Positions 48,827 to 57,255 of a stretch of DNA of 64,000 nucleotides are shown piece after piece; position 1 is the stretch's first letter; every line of letters starts with the position of its first letter. This DNA comes from Streptomyces rishiriensis (GTDB taxonomy: Bacteria > Actinomycetota > Actinomycetes > Streptomycetales > Streptomycetaceae), in the NCBI RefSeq assembly GCF_030815485.1, contig NZ_JAUSWV010000002.1:4712001-4776000 (forward strand), given 5' to 3'. The position numbers and the translations under genes are program-made. Under the pieces are notes generated by a model, which saw only the letters and a program-made list of their open reading frames with translations, searched no databases and was not told the DNA's origin.

Positions 48827-48991
48827 ATGGCACGCAACGAACTCCGCCCGGTCATCAGGCTCCGGTCCACGGTGGGAACCGGCTACACCTACGTGACCCG
48901 CAAGAACCGCCGCAACGACCCGGACCGCATGACCCTGCGCAAGTACGACCCCGTCGTCGGCCGTCACGTCGACTTCCGAGAGGAGCGCTGA
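48827..48991 (+). CDS. rpmG: 50S ribosomal protein L33, zinc-free paralogue
   Basis: 54 aa: MARNELRPVIRLRSTVGTGY to RHVDFREER. No Cys, so it cannot bind zinc like the housekeeping L33. First gene of the plus-strand Zur-type arm; 9 bp before rpmE2. Confidence 0.95.
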   Translation: MARNELRPVIRLRSTVGTGYTYVTRKNRRNDPDRMTLRKYDPVVGRHVDFREER

Positions 48992-49000
48992 AACTCCGCC

Positions 49001-49264
49001 ATGCGCAAGGGAATCCACCCGGCCTACGGTCCCGTCGTCTTCCGTGACCGCGCCGCGAACCACGCCTTCCTCACCCGCTCGACGCTGACCGCCGCGGTCG
49101 GGCAGAAGACCGTCGAATGGGAGGACGGCAACACCTACCCCGTCGTCGACGTCGAGACCTCCAACGTCAGCCACCCCTTCTACACAGGCACCGCCCGCGT
49201 CCTGGACACGGCCGGCCGGGTCGAGCGCTTCGAGCGGCGCTACGGGAAGCGGGGCGAGGCGTGA
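49001..49264 (+). CDS. rpmE2: 50S ribosomal protein L31 type B
   Basis: 87 aa, MRKGIHPAYGPVVFRDRAAN, NVSHPFYTG conserved. Type B L31 lacks the CxxC of the zinc form and replaces it at low zinc. It overlaps the COG0523 gene by four bases (GTGA). Confidence 0.96.
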   Translation: MRKGIHPAYGPVVFRDRAANHAFLTRSTLTAAVGQKTVEWEDGNTYPVVDVETSNVSHPFYTGTARVLDTAGRVERFERRYGKRGEA

Positions 49265-50409
49265 GCCTGTCGGTCGTCATCGTCGGCGGGCTGCACGCCG
49301 ATGCCCGCCGGGCGACGGTCAGGCGTCTGCTCGCCGACGTCCCGGGCAGCGTCGTCCTGCACCACGACCTCTCGACGGCCGTGGCGGGTACGGTCGTACG
49401 GACCGTCGGCGACGCCACCGGAATCCTCTCCGCCGCTGAGACGCCCCTCGTGAACGACTGCGCCTGCTGCGCCCTGCGCGAGGATCTCGTCCCCGAACTG
49501 CGCCGCCTCGCCGACGACGGCAGCACGCGTCTCGCGGTCGTCGAACTGTGGGACTCCGTCGAGCCCAAGGCCATGGCCGAGGTGGTCGTGGCCGGCGGGC
49601 TCACGCTCACCGGGGTCGTCACCGCCGTCGACCCGGCGCTGCTCCTGCCCTGCCTCGGCAACGGCGACGACCTCGCCGAGTGCGGTCTCGCCGCGGCCGC
49701 CACCGACCGGCGCACGGTCGCCGACACCTTCGCGCGCCAGCTGGAGTACGCGCCCGTGCTGGCCGTCGTCGACTCCCCGGAGGCCGACGACGAGGACCGC
49801 GAACTGCTGGCGCAACTGCACCCGACGGCCCGTCGGGTCGCGATCGGGCCGGCCGACCCTGCCGACGCGCGGTCGGCGCTCGCCCGGGCGGTGCTGGCCG
49901 GCTTCGACGTCGAGTCGGCCGCCGCCGCCCAGCACCCGGCCTGTGCGCTGCTGCCCGCCGAGGCCGACGCGCACGGGGTGAGCACCTTCGTCTGGCACCG
50001 GCGCCGCCCGTTCCACCCGGAGCGGCTGTACGCGGCGCTGGAGGATCTGACCTGTGCCGCCGCCCGCAGCCGGGGCCGCTTCCGGCTCGCCGACAAGCCC
50101 GACGTCCTGCTCCACTGGGACGCGGCCGGCGGAGCGCTGTGTCTGGAGTCGGCCGGTCCGTGGCTGGCGTCCCTGCCCGACGCGGCCTGGGACATGGTCC
50201 CGCCGGTGCGCCGGGCCGCCGCCGCGCTGGACTGGCACCCCGAGCACGGCGACCGCTGCCAGCACCTGGTCTTCACGTCTCCCGGTCTCGACCGCGACGG
50301 CCTGGCGCGTCTCCTCGAATCCTGCCTGCTCACCGACGCCGAGTACGCCGCGGGCCGGGCCGCCTGGAAGCGGCTGCCGCCCGCCTTCGACACCCTCCTG
50401 GAGGTCTGA
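49261..50409 (+). CDS. CobW/COG0523-type protein with degenerate P-loop
   Basis: 382 aa, GTG start coupled to rpmE2. COG0523 proteins are GTP-dependent zinc chaperones. The metal-binding CxCC motif is intact (VNDCACCALRED), as are VVELWDSVEPKA and the C-terminal CobW_C part (DVLLHWDAAGGALCLESAGP). But the first strand and loop read VVIVGGLHADARRATVRRLL: the GxxxxGK(S/T) P-loop is lost, with no Lys. It may therefore not hydrolyse GTP. The context, inside a Zur-type ribosomal-protein operon, points to zinc-starvation use. Confidence 0.88.
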   Translation: MSLSVVIVGGLHADARRATVRRLLADVPGSVVLHHDLSTAVAGTVVRTVGDATGILSAAETPLVNDCACCALREDLVPELRRLADDGSTRLAVVELWDSVEPKAMAEVVVAGGLTLTGVVTAVDPALLLPCLGNGDDLAECGLAAAATDRRTVADTFARQLEYAPVLAVVDSPEADDEDRELLAQLHPTARRVAIGPADPADARSALARAVLAGFDVESAAAAQHPACALLPAEADAHGVSTFVWHRRRPFHPERLYAALEDLTCAAARSRGRFRLADKPDVLLHWDAAGGALCLESAGPWLASLPDAAWDMVPPVRRAAAALDWHPEHGDRCQHLVFTSPGLDRDGLARLLESCLLTDAEYAAGRAAWKRLPPAFDTLLEV

Positions 50410-50412
50410 CCC

Positions 50413-50649
50413 ATGCCCCGCAAGAGCGAACGCCGGCCCGCCGAGCCCCGCCCCAACCCGCTCGACCAGGCCGAGATCACGTACATCGACTACAAGGACA
50501 CCGACCTTCTGCGGAGGTTCCTCTCCGACCGGGGCAAGATCCGCAGCCGCCGGGTCACCCGCATCTCCGCCCGACAGCAACGTCAGTTGTCCCGAGCGAT
50601 CAAAAACGCCCGAGAAATGGCCCTCCTTCCACGCCGAACCGCCAACTGA
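50413..50649 (+). CDS. rpsR: 30S ribosomal protein S18 paralogue
   Basis: 78 aa, ITYIDYKDTDLLRRFLSDRG, KIRSRRVTRISARQQRQLSR, AIKNAREMALLP. The second S18 copy, found in Zur-controlled operons. Last gene of the plus-strand arm, three bases after the COG0523 stop. Confidence 0.95.
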   Translation: MPRKSERRPAEPRPNPLDQAEITYIDYKDTDLLRRFLSDRGKIRSRRVTRISARQQRQLSRAIKNAREMALLPRRTAN

Positions 50650-51786
50650 CCCGCCCACTGACCTCAACTGACCGCCCCGAGCCACGAGCCGGCCCGCCCA
50701 CCGGCCACCAACCGACCGGCCCCCTGGATCACCACCGGACCCACCCGGCACGGCAGCCCGGCGGCCAGGCCCCCTGGCCCCCACCCGGGCTCCACGCCAT
50801 GCCCGCGATGCCCGCGCCCGCTGCCCGCCACGCCCGCCATGTCCGCCACGCCGACGATGTCCGCCACGTCCTCCATGCCCGCCACGCTGCCTGCCTGCCT
50901 GCCTGCCTGCTTACCTGCCCGCCATGCCCGCCGTGTCCGCGCTGGACCCCCGCCCCCGGCCCTCCGCATCTGTCCTGTACACGTCCTTCCCGTCCACTCA
51001 CGCCCGCCCGGGAGCCGCTCCCTGCGTAGGCCGGGCTCCGCCACCGCCGTACGGCACGTCCCTCGCCCGTACGAGCGGATTCACGTATCCCGTCTAATGG
51101 ACCTGGCCGTACGAAGCAGCCGTAGGCCGGACGGTGAGCCGAGTCGTGGGTACGGCGTAGGGCCGTTCCGATGCCGTTCTCGCGACCGACTTCGCCGTCG
51201 TGCGTGAGGGCGGCGGCTTGTCGTCGGCGGCCGTCGTGGTGCGGGGTGTCCCCGCTCCCGCCGCGGGTGACCGACCGGTGGCGGCGTCCTCGGACGGCAG
51301 GTGTCGGGCGGTTACGGGTCGCGGGCGGGATGTCGGGGGTGCGACCGCCCGCCCTCGCCCCCCGCCGCCCCGCATCAGTCGCGCACACCGGGCGGAGCCG
51401 CATCGGGAGGGACGTCCTGCCGCGCCGAACGGACGGAGGGCATCCGCCGGAATCGCTTCCTTCGGGAGGGTCCCGGCGCCGCACGCGGGCTCCGGCCAGC
51501 CGATCCGTTGCCGCGCCGACGGAACAGGACGGCCCTGCCACGCGTCTGTTCCTAGTGCACGGGTGGTTCGATCCGAACGACTCTCGCCCGCAGCCGCCGT
51601 GGGGCGCGCACGCGGACGCGCGGGACGGAACGCCGGGTAAAGCGGGCGTCAACGCTGTAACCGCGCAGCCACCCCGCGTGCACGTGCATCTGCTCATGCG
51701 TGTGCACATGAACGGGGTTATGATCCGGGAAAGTTGACCACGGCACCAATGGCCACACGAGCCAGTGCACCACCAGGGAGCGACCT
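50650..51786. other. 1.1-kb gap with low-complexity repeats
   Basis: No gene I would defend. From 50797 to 50940 the DNA is built of GCCCGCCATGTCCGCCACG-like units (about 9-18 bp) and contains a tetranucleotide run (CTGC)6 at 50887-50910. From 51060 to 51660 several frames are open on both strands at once with Arg/Pro/Ser-rich translations, typical of non-coding high-GC DNA. A TATGAT-type -10 at 51719-51724 probably belongs to the DUF397 gene. Confidence 0.6.
51677..51692 (+). promoter_or_regulatory. 16-bp box CGTGCACGTGCATCTG upstream of the DUF397 gene
   Basis: An identical copy in the same orientation relative to its gene lies upstream of the anti-sigma-like gene (minus strand, 52785-52800). 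Here it precedes TATGAT by 26 bp and the start codon by 94 bp. The core TGCACGTGCA is palindromic. Probable operator or activator site. Confidence 0.65.
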
Positions 51787-52047
51787 GTGGACCACCACGA
51801 TGACGGGGGGCACGACGTGTACAACGGCATGACGGCCACACAGCTGTACGGGGTTGCCTGGCAGAAGAGCCGGCACAGCAACTCACAGGGTTCCTGTGTC
51901 GAGTTCGCGCGGCTGCCGGGCGGTGACGTGGCCGTGCGCAACTCGCGCTTTCCCGACGGTCCCGCTCTCGTCTACACCCGTGCGGAGATCGAGGCGATGC
52001 TGCTCGGCATCAAGGACGGCGAGTTCGACCACCTGATCGCGAGCTGA
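51787..52047 (+). CDS. DUF397 protein
   Basis: 86 aa from the GTG at 51787 with GGGAG upstream (GTG 51817 possible). WQKSRHSNSQGSCVEFARLP then GGDVAVRNSRFPDGPALVYT is the DUF397 signature. These small proteins accompany XRE/DUF5753 regulators in Streptomyces, in pairs that affect development and antibiotic production and may act like toxin-antitoxin or regulator/anti-regulator sets. Confidence 0.9.
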   Translation: MDHHDDGGHDVYNGMTATQLYGVAWQKSRHSNSQGSCVEFARLPGGDVAVRNSRFPDGPALVYTRAEIEAMLLGIKDGEFDHLIAS

Positions 52048-52162
52048 CGTCTCCCGACGTCCGCGAAGGGTTCCGAGCCTTCCCCTACGCCCCTCTCGCC
52101 TTCCTGCCGCCCCTACCGGAATTGCGGATTTATCGCGTGAAAACGGCGGGCGACGCGCGTAG

Positions 52163-52190
52163 AACCGCGGCGTGGGAGCGCGCCGCGGTT
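52163..52190 (-). terminator. Hairpin between convergent DUF397 and anti-sigma-like genes
   Basis: Perfect 10-bp stem AACCGCGGCG/CGCCGCGGTT around TGGGAGCG, two bases beyond the minus-strand stop codon. Serves either direction. Confidence 0.8.
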
Positions 52191-52192
52191 CG

Positions 52193-52699
52193 TCATTCGG
52201 CAGCTGTGTGCAGCCGGAACAGCGCCCAGACGACCTTGCCGCCCAGGCTGCCGGACAGCGGGTGCCAGCCCCAGCCGTCGGCGAAGGAGTCGACGAGGAA
52301 CAGGCCGCGGCCCGACTCCGCCGAGAAGTCCTCGCTCTCACGGGGCAGCGGACTCTCCCGGCTGGGATCGCGCACCGCGCACACGAGCCGCTCGGTCCAG
52401 CGCATCAGGTGCAGCCGCACCGGCGGATGCTGCCGATCCGGTACGTGCGGGACCTCGTCGGGGGACAGTCCGTGTCTCAGCGCGTTGGTCACCAGCTCCG
52501 AGACGACCAGACAGGCATCGTCGAAACGGTCGCCGACGTCCCACTGGCCGAGGGTTCTCTTGGTGAACTGCCGCGCCTCGCGGACCGCTTCGAAGCGGGC
52601 GGGCAGAGCGCATGAGGCGGCGTTGGACACGGCCGCGGGATCCAGCGGCGGAAGGCCCTGCCGTAACGGCTCGAGCATGGTCGATCCATTCGTCCCCAT
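52193..52699 (-). CDS. Anti-sigma-factor-like ATP-binding protein (GHKL)
   Basis: 168 aa from the ATG at 52699, which has GGGAG eight bases before; a GTG at 52708 is badly spaced. GHKL ATPase motifs: CLVVSELVTNALRHG (N-box with the ELVTNA core) and ESGRGLFLVDSFADGWGWHP (G1 box). Such RsbW-like proteins bind sigma factors or phosphorylate antagonists. Part of a DUF397 / ATPase / XRE trio frequent in Streptomyces. Confidence 0.92.
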   Translation of the reverse strand: MGTNGSTMLEPLRQGLPPLDPAAVSNAASCALPARFEAVREARQFTKRTLGQWDVGDRFDDACLVVSELVTNALRHGLSPDEVPHVPDRQHPPVRLHLMRWTERLVCAVRDPSRESPLPRESEDFSAESGRGLFLVDSFADGWGWHPLSGSLGGKVVWALFRLHTAAE

Positions 52700-52784
52700 G
52701 CGAGGCACTCCCGGGATTCGCGGTCGTTGCGATGCAGCGGTGGCGCGAGACCATGGTTTCGGATGCGCACTGCGGATGCAAGGG

Positions 52785-52800
52785 CAGATGCACGTGCACG
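52785..52800 (-). promoter_or_regulatory. Second copy of the 16-bp box, upstream of the anti-sigma-like gene
   Basis: Reverse complement of the box at 51677-51692, 85 bp before the minus-strand start and 29 bp before a CATGGT -10-like hexamer, so nearly the same geometry. The remaining gap to 53016 (317 bp in all from 52700) is pyrimidine-rich and lower in GC around 52870-52980, with the XRE promoter presumably there. Confidence 0.65.
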
Positions 52801-53016
52801 TGACCGAAATGAACCCGCCCGTACCGCTTCTTGGCCATTTTTTCCGCCAACTTCTCGCCCATCAGGTCCACTTCTCTTGCTTTCTCCTCACTGTTCCTTC
52901 GCATCACTCTGTACGTATCCTTTGTCTTCTTTCCATCTCTGTAATCGGACGAGTACTGCTCGAAGTGTTTTAGTGGCAGACTGCGGCCCCTAAGACGGTT
53001 GGGGAGGCTGGCGAAC

Positions 53017-53877
53017 GTGAGCGCGGGAGAGCCCGGATCGGTGGTGCGGCGGATGCTGCTCGGCTCGCAACTACGGCGACTGCGTGAGGCCCGCGGCATC
53101 ACGCGCGAGGCGGCGGGATACTCGATCAGGGCTTCCGAGTCGAAGATCAGCCGGATGGAACTGGGCCGGGTGAGCTTCAAGACCCGGGACGTCGAGGATC
53201 TGCTGACGCTGTACGGCATCACGGACGACACCGAGCGCCAGTCGCTCGTCGGGCTCGCCCGTGAGGCCAACGTGGCGGGTTGGTGGCACAGTTACTCGGA
53301 CGTCCTGCCCAACTGGTTCCCCACCTACGTCGGTCTGGAGGGCGCGGCCGCGCTGATCCGGGCGTACGAGGTCCAGTTCGTGCACGGCCTGCTGCAGACC
53401 GAGGCGTACGCCCACGCGGTCGTCAGCCGGGGCATGAAGGGTGCGAGCGCGGCCGACATCGACCGGCGGGTGGCGCTGCGCCTGGAGCGGCAGAAGTACC
53501 TCGTCGCCGAGAGCGCGCCCGACTTCCACATCGTCCTCGACGAGGCGGCGCTGCGCCGGCCGTACGGTGGCCGCGAGGTGATGCGCGGACAGCTCCAGCA
53601 TCTGATCGAGATCTCCGAGCGCCCCAACGTGCGGCTCCAGGTCATGCCGTTCAGCTTCGGCGGGCACTCCGGTGAGTCCGGCGCCTTCACCATCCTGAGC
53701 TTCCCGGAGTCCGACCTTCAGGACGTCGTGTACCTGGAGCAGCTCACCAGCGCCCTGTACCTCGACAAGCGCGAGGACGTCGCGCAGTACGAGCAGGCGC
53801 TGAAGGAACTCCAGCAGGACAGCCCCGGTCCGGACGAGAGCCGTGACCTCCTGCGCGGGCTGATCCAGCTGTCATAG
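53017..53877 (+). CDS. XRE-family regulator with DUF5753 domain
   Basis: 286 aa from the GTG at 53017 (GGGGAGG nine bases upstream; TTG 52999 rejected). Residues ~15-75: HTH with LGSQLRRLREARGITREAAG and ASESKISRMELGR. Residues ~95-275: DUF5753, WWHSYSDVLPNWFPTYVGLE, ALIRAYEVQFVHGLLQT, LQVMPFSFGGHSG. Usual partner of DUF397 proteins, here the gene 1 kb upstream. Confidence 0.94.
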   Translation: MSAGEPGSVVRRMLLGSQLRRLREARGITREAAGYSIRASESKISRMELGRVSFKTRDVEDLLTLYGITDDTERQSLVGLAREANVAGWWHSYSDVLPNWFPTYVGLEGAAALIRAYEVQFVHGLLQTEAYAHAVVSRGMKGASAADIDRRVALRLERQKYLVAESAPDFHIVLDEAALRRPYGGREVMRGQLQHLIEISERPNVRLQVMPFSFGGHSGESGAFTILSFPESDLQDVVYLEQLTSALYLDKREDVAQYEQALKELQQDSPGPDESRDLLRGLIQLS

Positions 53878-53939
53878 GGATTCCCCTGGAGCACCTCTGT
53901 AACGACCCCAACTCCCTTGAAACCCCCGTACGATGACGT

Positions 53940-53968
53940 GTGATCAGATCGTGATGCCGATCGATCAC
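53940..53968. promoter_or_regulatory. Inverted repeat upstream of the aldehyde dehydrogenase gene
   Basis: GTGATCAGATCG and CGATCGATCAC, arms of 11-12 bp with one bulged A, 31 bp before the start codon. Candidate operator; the regulator is unknown. Confidence 0.5.
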
Positions 53969-53999
53969 AGCCGATCGCAGCAGGGGATTGAGGGATCAC

Positions 54000-55460
54000 A
54001 TGTCGTCCTACTTCACTGACCTGGCCCAGCAGTACATCGACGGTAAGTGGCGTCCGGGGACCGGGTCCTGGGACATCATCGACTTCAATCCCTACGACGG
54101 CGAGAAGCTGGCCTCGATCACCATAGCCACCGTCGAAGAGGTCGACGACGCCTATCGTGCCGCCGCCCGCGTCCAGAAGCAGTGGGCCGCGACCAACGCC
54201 TATGCCCGCCGCTCGGTCTTCGAGAAGGTGCTGCGGCTGGTCGAGGAGCGCGAGGCGGAGATCAGCGAGATCCTCGTCGCCGAGGCCGGCGGCACATTTG
54301 GCAAGGCCGCCTTCGAACTGCACCTCGCCAAGGAGTTCCTGCGCGAGTCGATCCACCTGGCGCTGCGTCCCGAGGGCCGCATCCTGCCCTCGCCGATCGA
54401 CGGCAAGGAGAACCGCGTCTACCGGGAGCCGGTCGGCGTCGTCGGTGTGATCAGCCCGTTCAACGTGCCCTTCCTGCTGTCGCTGAAGTCCGTCGCTCCC
54501 GCGCTGGCCCTCGGCAACGGTGTGGTGCTCAAGCCGCACCAGAACACCCCGATCGCCGGCGGCACGGTGATCGGCAAGCTCTTCGAGGACGCCGGTCTGC
54601 CCCCGGGTCTGCTGAACGTCGTGGTGACCGACATCGCCGAGATCGGCGACGCCTTCCTGGAGCACCCGATCCCGCGGGTCATCTCCTTCACCGGCTCCGA
54701 CAAGGTCGGCCGCCATGTCGCCACGGTCGCCGCCTCGCACTTCAAGCGGTCCATCATCGAACTCGGCGGCAACAGCGCCTTCGTCGTCCTGGACGACGCG
54801 GATGTCGACTACGCGGTCGACGCGGCCGTCTTCAGCCGCTTCGTCCACCAGGGCCAGGTCTGCATGGCCGCCAACCGCATCCTGGTCGACCGCTCGCTCG
54901 CGGACGAGTTCACCGAGAAGTTCGTCGCCAAGGTGAAGACCCTCAAGGCCGGCGACCCGCGCGACCCGCAGACCGTCATCGGGCCGGTGATCAACTCCCA
55001 GCAGGCGGAGGCCGTCACCGGCGCCGTCGAGCAGGCGATCGCCGAGGGCGCGACCGCCCTGCTGCACGGGGCGACCACGGACAACCTCGTCGAGCCCTCG
55101 GTGCTGGCAGGCCTGCCGGACGACTCCGCCCTGCTCCAGCAGGAGGTCTTCGGCCCGGTCGTCTTCATCAACACCTTCGACGGTGAGGAGGAGGCGGTCC
55201 GCATCGCCAACGACACGCCGTACGGCCTCAGCGGCGCGGTCCACACCGCCGACATCGAGCGGGGCGTCGCCTTCGCCAAGCAGATCGTCACCGGCATGTT
55301 CCACGTCAACGACGCCACGGTCCACGACGAGCCGATCGTCCCCTTCGGCGGCGAGAAGAACTCCGGCGTCGGCCGGCTCAACGGCGAGACGACCCTGGAG
55401 GCCTTCACCACCACCAAGTGGATCTCGGTCCAGCACGGCCGCAGCGGATTCCCGTTCTGA
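54000..55460 (+). CDS. NAD(P)-dependent aldehyde dehydrogenase
   Basis: 486 aa from the ATG at 54000. Complete catalytic set: ISPFNVPFLLSLKSVAPALA with the conserved Asn (N in PFN), IELGGNSAFVVLDDAD with general base Glu254, FVHQGQVCMAANRI with nucleophile Cys288, QQEVFGPVV and PFGGEKNSGVGRL. Closest in style to benzaldehyde/vanillin dehydrogenases of the class 3-like group. Oxidises an aldehyde to the acid; the substrate cannot be assigned from context. Confidence 0.93.
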   Translation: MSSYFTDLAQQYIDGKWRPGTGSWDIIDFNPYDGEKLASITIATVEEVDDAYRAAARVQKQWAATNAYARRSVFEKVLRLVEEREAEISEILVAEAGGTFGKAAFELHLAKEFLRESIHLALRPEGRILPSPIDGKENRVYREPVGVVGVISPFNVPFLLSLKSVAPALALGNGVVLKPHQNTPIAGGTVIGKLFEDAGLPPGLLNVVVTDIAEIGDAFLEHPIPRVISFTGSDKVGRHVATVAASHFKRSIIELGGNSAFVVLDDADVDYAVDAAVFSRFVHQGQVCMAANRILVDRSLADEFTEKFVAKVKTLKAGDPRDPQTVIGPVINSQQAEAVTGAVEQAIAEGATALLHGATTDNLVEPSVLAGLPDDSALLQQEVFGPVVFINTFDGEEEAVRIANDTPYGLSGAVHTADIERGVAFAKQIVTGMFHVNDATVHDEPIVPFGGEKNSGVGRLNGETTLEAFTTTKWISVQHGRSGFPF

Positions 55461-55563
55461 GCCGCCCGGGTCCCTGAGGGCTGCGACCGCGGCATCGGCG
55501 GCACGGCGGACATGCGCCCGGGCGCCTGACGGGCTCGTGTCCGCCACGCCATAACCTGGGCGC

Positions 55564-56205
55564 ATGTCAGCGATCCGTCTTCTCGTGCTGGGCGCCGTGC
55601 GTCAGCACGGGCGGGCCCACGGCTACCAGGTGCGCGGCGACCTGGAGTACTGGGGCGCCCACGAGTGGTCCAACGCCAAGCCGGGCTCGATCTACCACGC
55701 CCTGAAGCAGATGGCGAAGCAGGGGCTGCTGCGCGAGCACGAGACCGCCCCGTCCACCGCGGGCGGCCCGCCGCGCACCGAGTACGAGATCACCGAGGCC
55801 GGCACCGAGGAGTACTTCAGGCTGCTGCGCGAGGCGCTGACCTCGTACGACCAGAAGACGGACGTGAAGTCGGCGGCCATCGGCTTCGTGGTCGACCTCC
55901 CGCGCGCGGAGGCCGTGTCGCTTCTGAGGGAACGCATTCACGGCATCGAGAAGTGGCGCTCCGCCGTCACCGAGCACTACGTCCCCGAGGACGGGCCGGA
56001 ACAACTGGGCCACATCGGGGAGATCATGAACCTCTGGATCCACACGGCCGACGCCGAGGCCACCTGGACGCGGGGCCTGATCGCGCGGATCGAGCGCGGC
56101 GCGTACACCTTCGCGGGGGAGGGCGATCCCTTCGTGGGCGTCCTTGCGGAGGGCGAGGAGAACCCGTACGCCACGGATGAGCGTCATCCGGGGGATGCAC
56201 ATTAA
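55564..56205 (+). CDS. PadR-family transcriptional regulator
   Basis: 213 aa. N-terminal winged helix: RLLVLGAVRQHGRAHGYQVR, PGSIYHALKQMAKQGLLREH, RTEYEITEAGTEEYFRLLRE; then a C-terminal helical dimerisation domain. PadR proteins commonly repress adjacent drug exporters. Here the DrrAB-like ABC genes follow 78 bp downstream on the same strand, with repeated putative operators between. Confidence 0.92.
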   Translation: MSAIRLLVLGAVRQHGRAHGYQVRGDLEYWGAHEWSNAKPGSIYHALKQMAKQGLLREHETAPSTAGGPPRTEYEITEAGTEEYFRLLREALTSYDQKTDVKSAAIGFVVDLPRAEAVSLLRERIHGIEKWRSAVTEHYVPEDGPEQLGHIGEIMNLWIHTADAEATWTRGLIARIERGAYTFAGEGDPFVGVLAEGEENPYATDERHPGDAH

Positions 56206-56262
56206 TCAAGTTTGACGACTGCGGATCGACGCGTTACCTTACCCAAGTAGTCAAGTTTGACT
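56206..56262. promoter_or_regulatory. Putative PadR operators, two TCAAGTTTGAC copies
   Basis: TCAAGTTTGAC occurs at 56206-56216, just after the padR stop codon, and at 56251-56261, 45 bp further. The second copy is part of AGTCAAGTTTGACT, a 6-bp inverted repeat. They lie immediately upstream of the ABC transporter gene, with an AT-rich TTACCTTACCC in between. Confidence 0.65.
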
Positions 56263-56283
56263 AAAGGCAGGTGGGGAGACTTC

Positions 56284-57255
56284 ATGGCCGACGCAGCGAT
56301 CACCGTCGAAGGAGCACACAAGAGATACGGCGACACCCGGGCACTGGACGGGATCGACCTCACGGTGGCCCGCGGCACGGTGCACGGCGTTCTCGGACCG
56401 AACGGAGCCGGCAAGACGACCCTGGTCAGGATCCTGTCCACGCTGCTGCGGCCGGACTCCGGACGGGTCGAGGTGGCCGGACACGATGTCGTGCGCCAGG
56501 CCCGGGAGGTCCGTCTGCGCATCGGCCTGCTCGGCCAGCACGCCGCTCTCGACGAGGAGTTGGGCGGCCGCCAGAACCTGGAGATGTTCGGCCGCCTCCA
56601 CCACCTGGGCGCCCGCCACGCGCGCGTGCGCGCCGGTGAACTCCTGGAGCGCTTCGACCTCACCGCCACCGGCCGCAAACCGGTCCACGCCTACAGCGGA
56701 GGAATGCGCCGCCGCCTCGACCTGGCCGCGTCCCTGATCGGCAACCGGCACGGCACCGACCCGGAGGTGCTCTTCCTGGACGAGCCGACCACCGGCCTCG
56801 ACCCGCGCGGGCGCGCCGAGGTGTGGTCCGCGGTCCGCTCGCTGGTGGGCGGCGGGACGACCGTGGTGCTCACCACCCAGTACCTCGAGGAGGCCGACCA
56901 GCTCGCCGACCGGATCTCCGTCGTCGACCGGGGCCGCGTGATCGCCGACGGCACGGCGGACGAGCTGAAGGCGCTGACGGGCGGCGACCGCATCGACGTC
57001 GTCCTGCGCGACGCGGACCGGCTGGGCGAGGCCCGCGCGCTGCTGCCCCTGCCCGGGGCGGACGTCACCGTCGATCCCGACCGCCGCCTGCTCAGCGCCC
57101 CGGTCACCGACCGCATGGCCGCCCTCTCCGCCGTCGTCCGGGCCCTGGAGGAGGCCGGCGTCGAGGCGGAGGACGTGGCGCTGCGCCGCCCCACCCTGGA
57201 CGAGGTGTTCCTGCACCTGACCGGGCAGGACGACCGTACGAAGGAGACCGTGTGA
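56284..57255 (+). CDS. ABC transporter ATP-binding protein, DrrA type
   Basis: 323 aa, ATG preceded by GGTGGGGAGA. Walker A GPNGAGKTTLVRIL, Q-loop GLLGQHAALDEELGG, signature YSGGMRRRLDLA, Walker B VLFLDEPTTGLDPRG, H-loop VVLTTQYLEEAD. The C-terminal extension PTLDEVFLHLTG is typical of DrrA-like antibiotic exporters. Overlaps the permease gene by four bases. Confidence 0.95.
   Translation: MADAAITVEGAHKRYGDTRALDGIDLTVARGTVHGVLGPNGAGKTTLVRILSTLLRPDSGRVEVAGHDVVRQAREVRLRIGLLGQHAALDEELGGRQNLEMFGRLHHLGARHARVRAGELLERFDLTATGRKPVHAYSGGMRRRLDLAASLIGNRHGTDPEVLFLDEPTTGLDPRGRAEVWSAVRSLVGGGTTVVLTTQYLEEADQLADRISVVDRGRVIADGTADELKALTGGDRIDVVLRDADRLGEARALLPLPGADVTVDPDRRLLSAPVTDRMAALSAVVRALEEAGVEAEDVALRRPTLDEVFLHLTGQDDRTKETV

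Noticed and set aside
51171..51737. 188-codon open frame in the 50.6-51.8 kb gap
   Set aside because: Several frames are open on both strands at once with random-like composition; no ribosome site or conserved motif.
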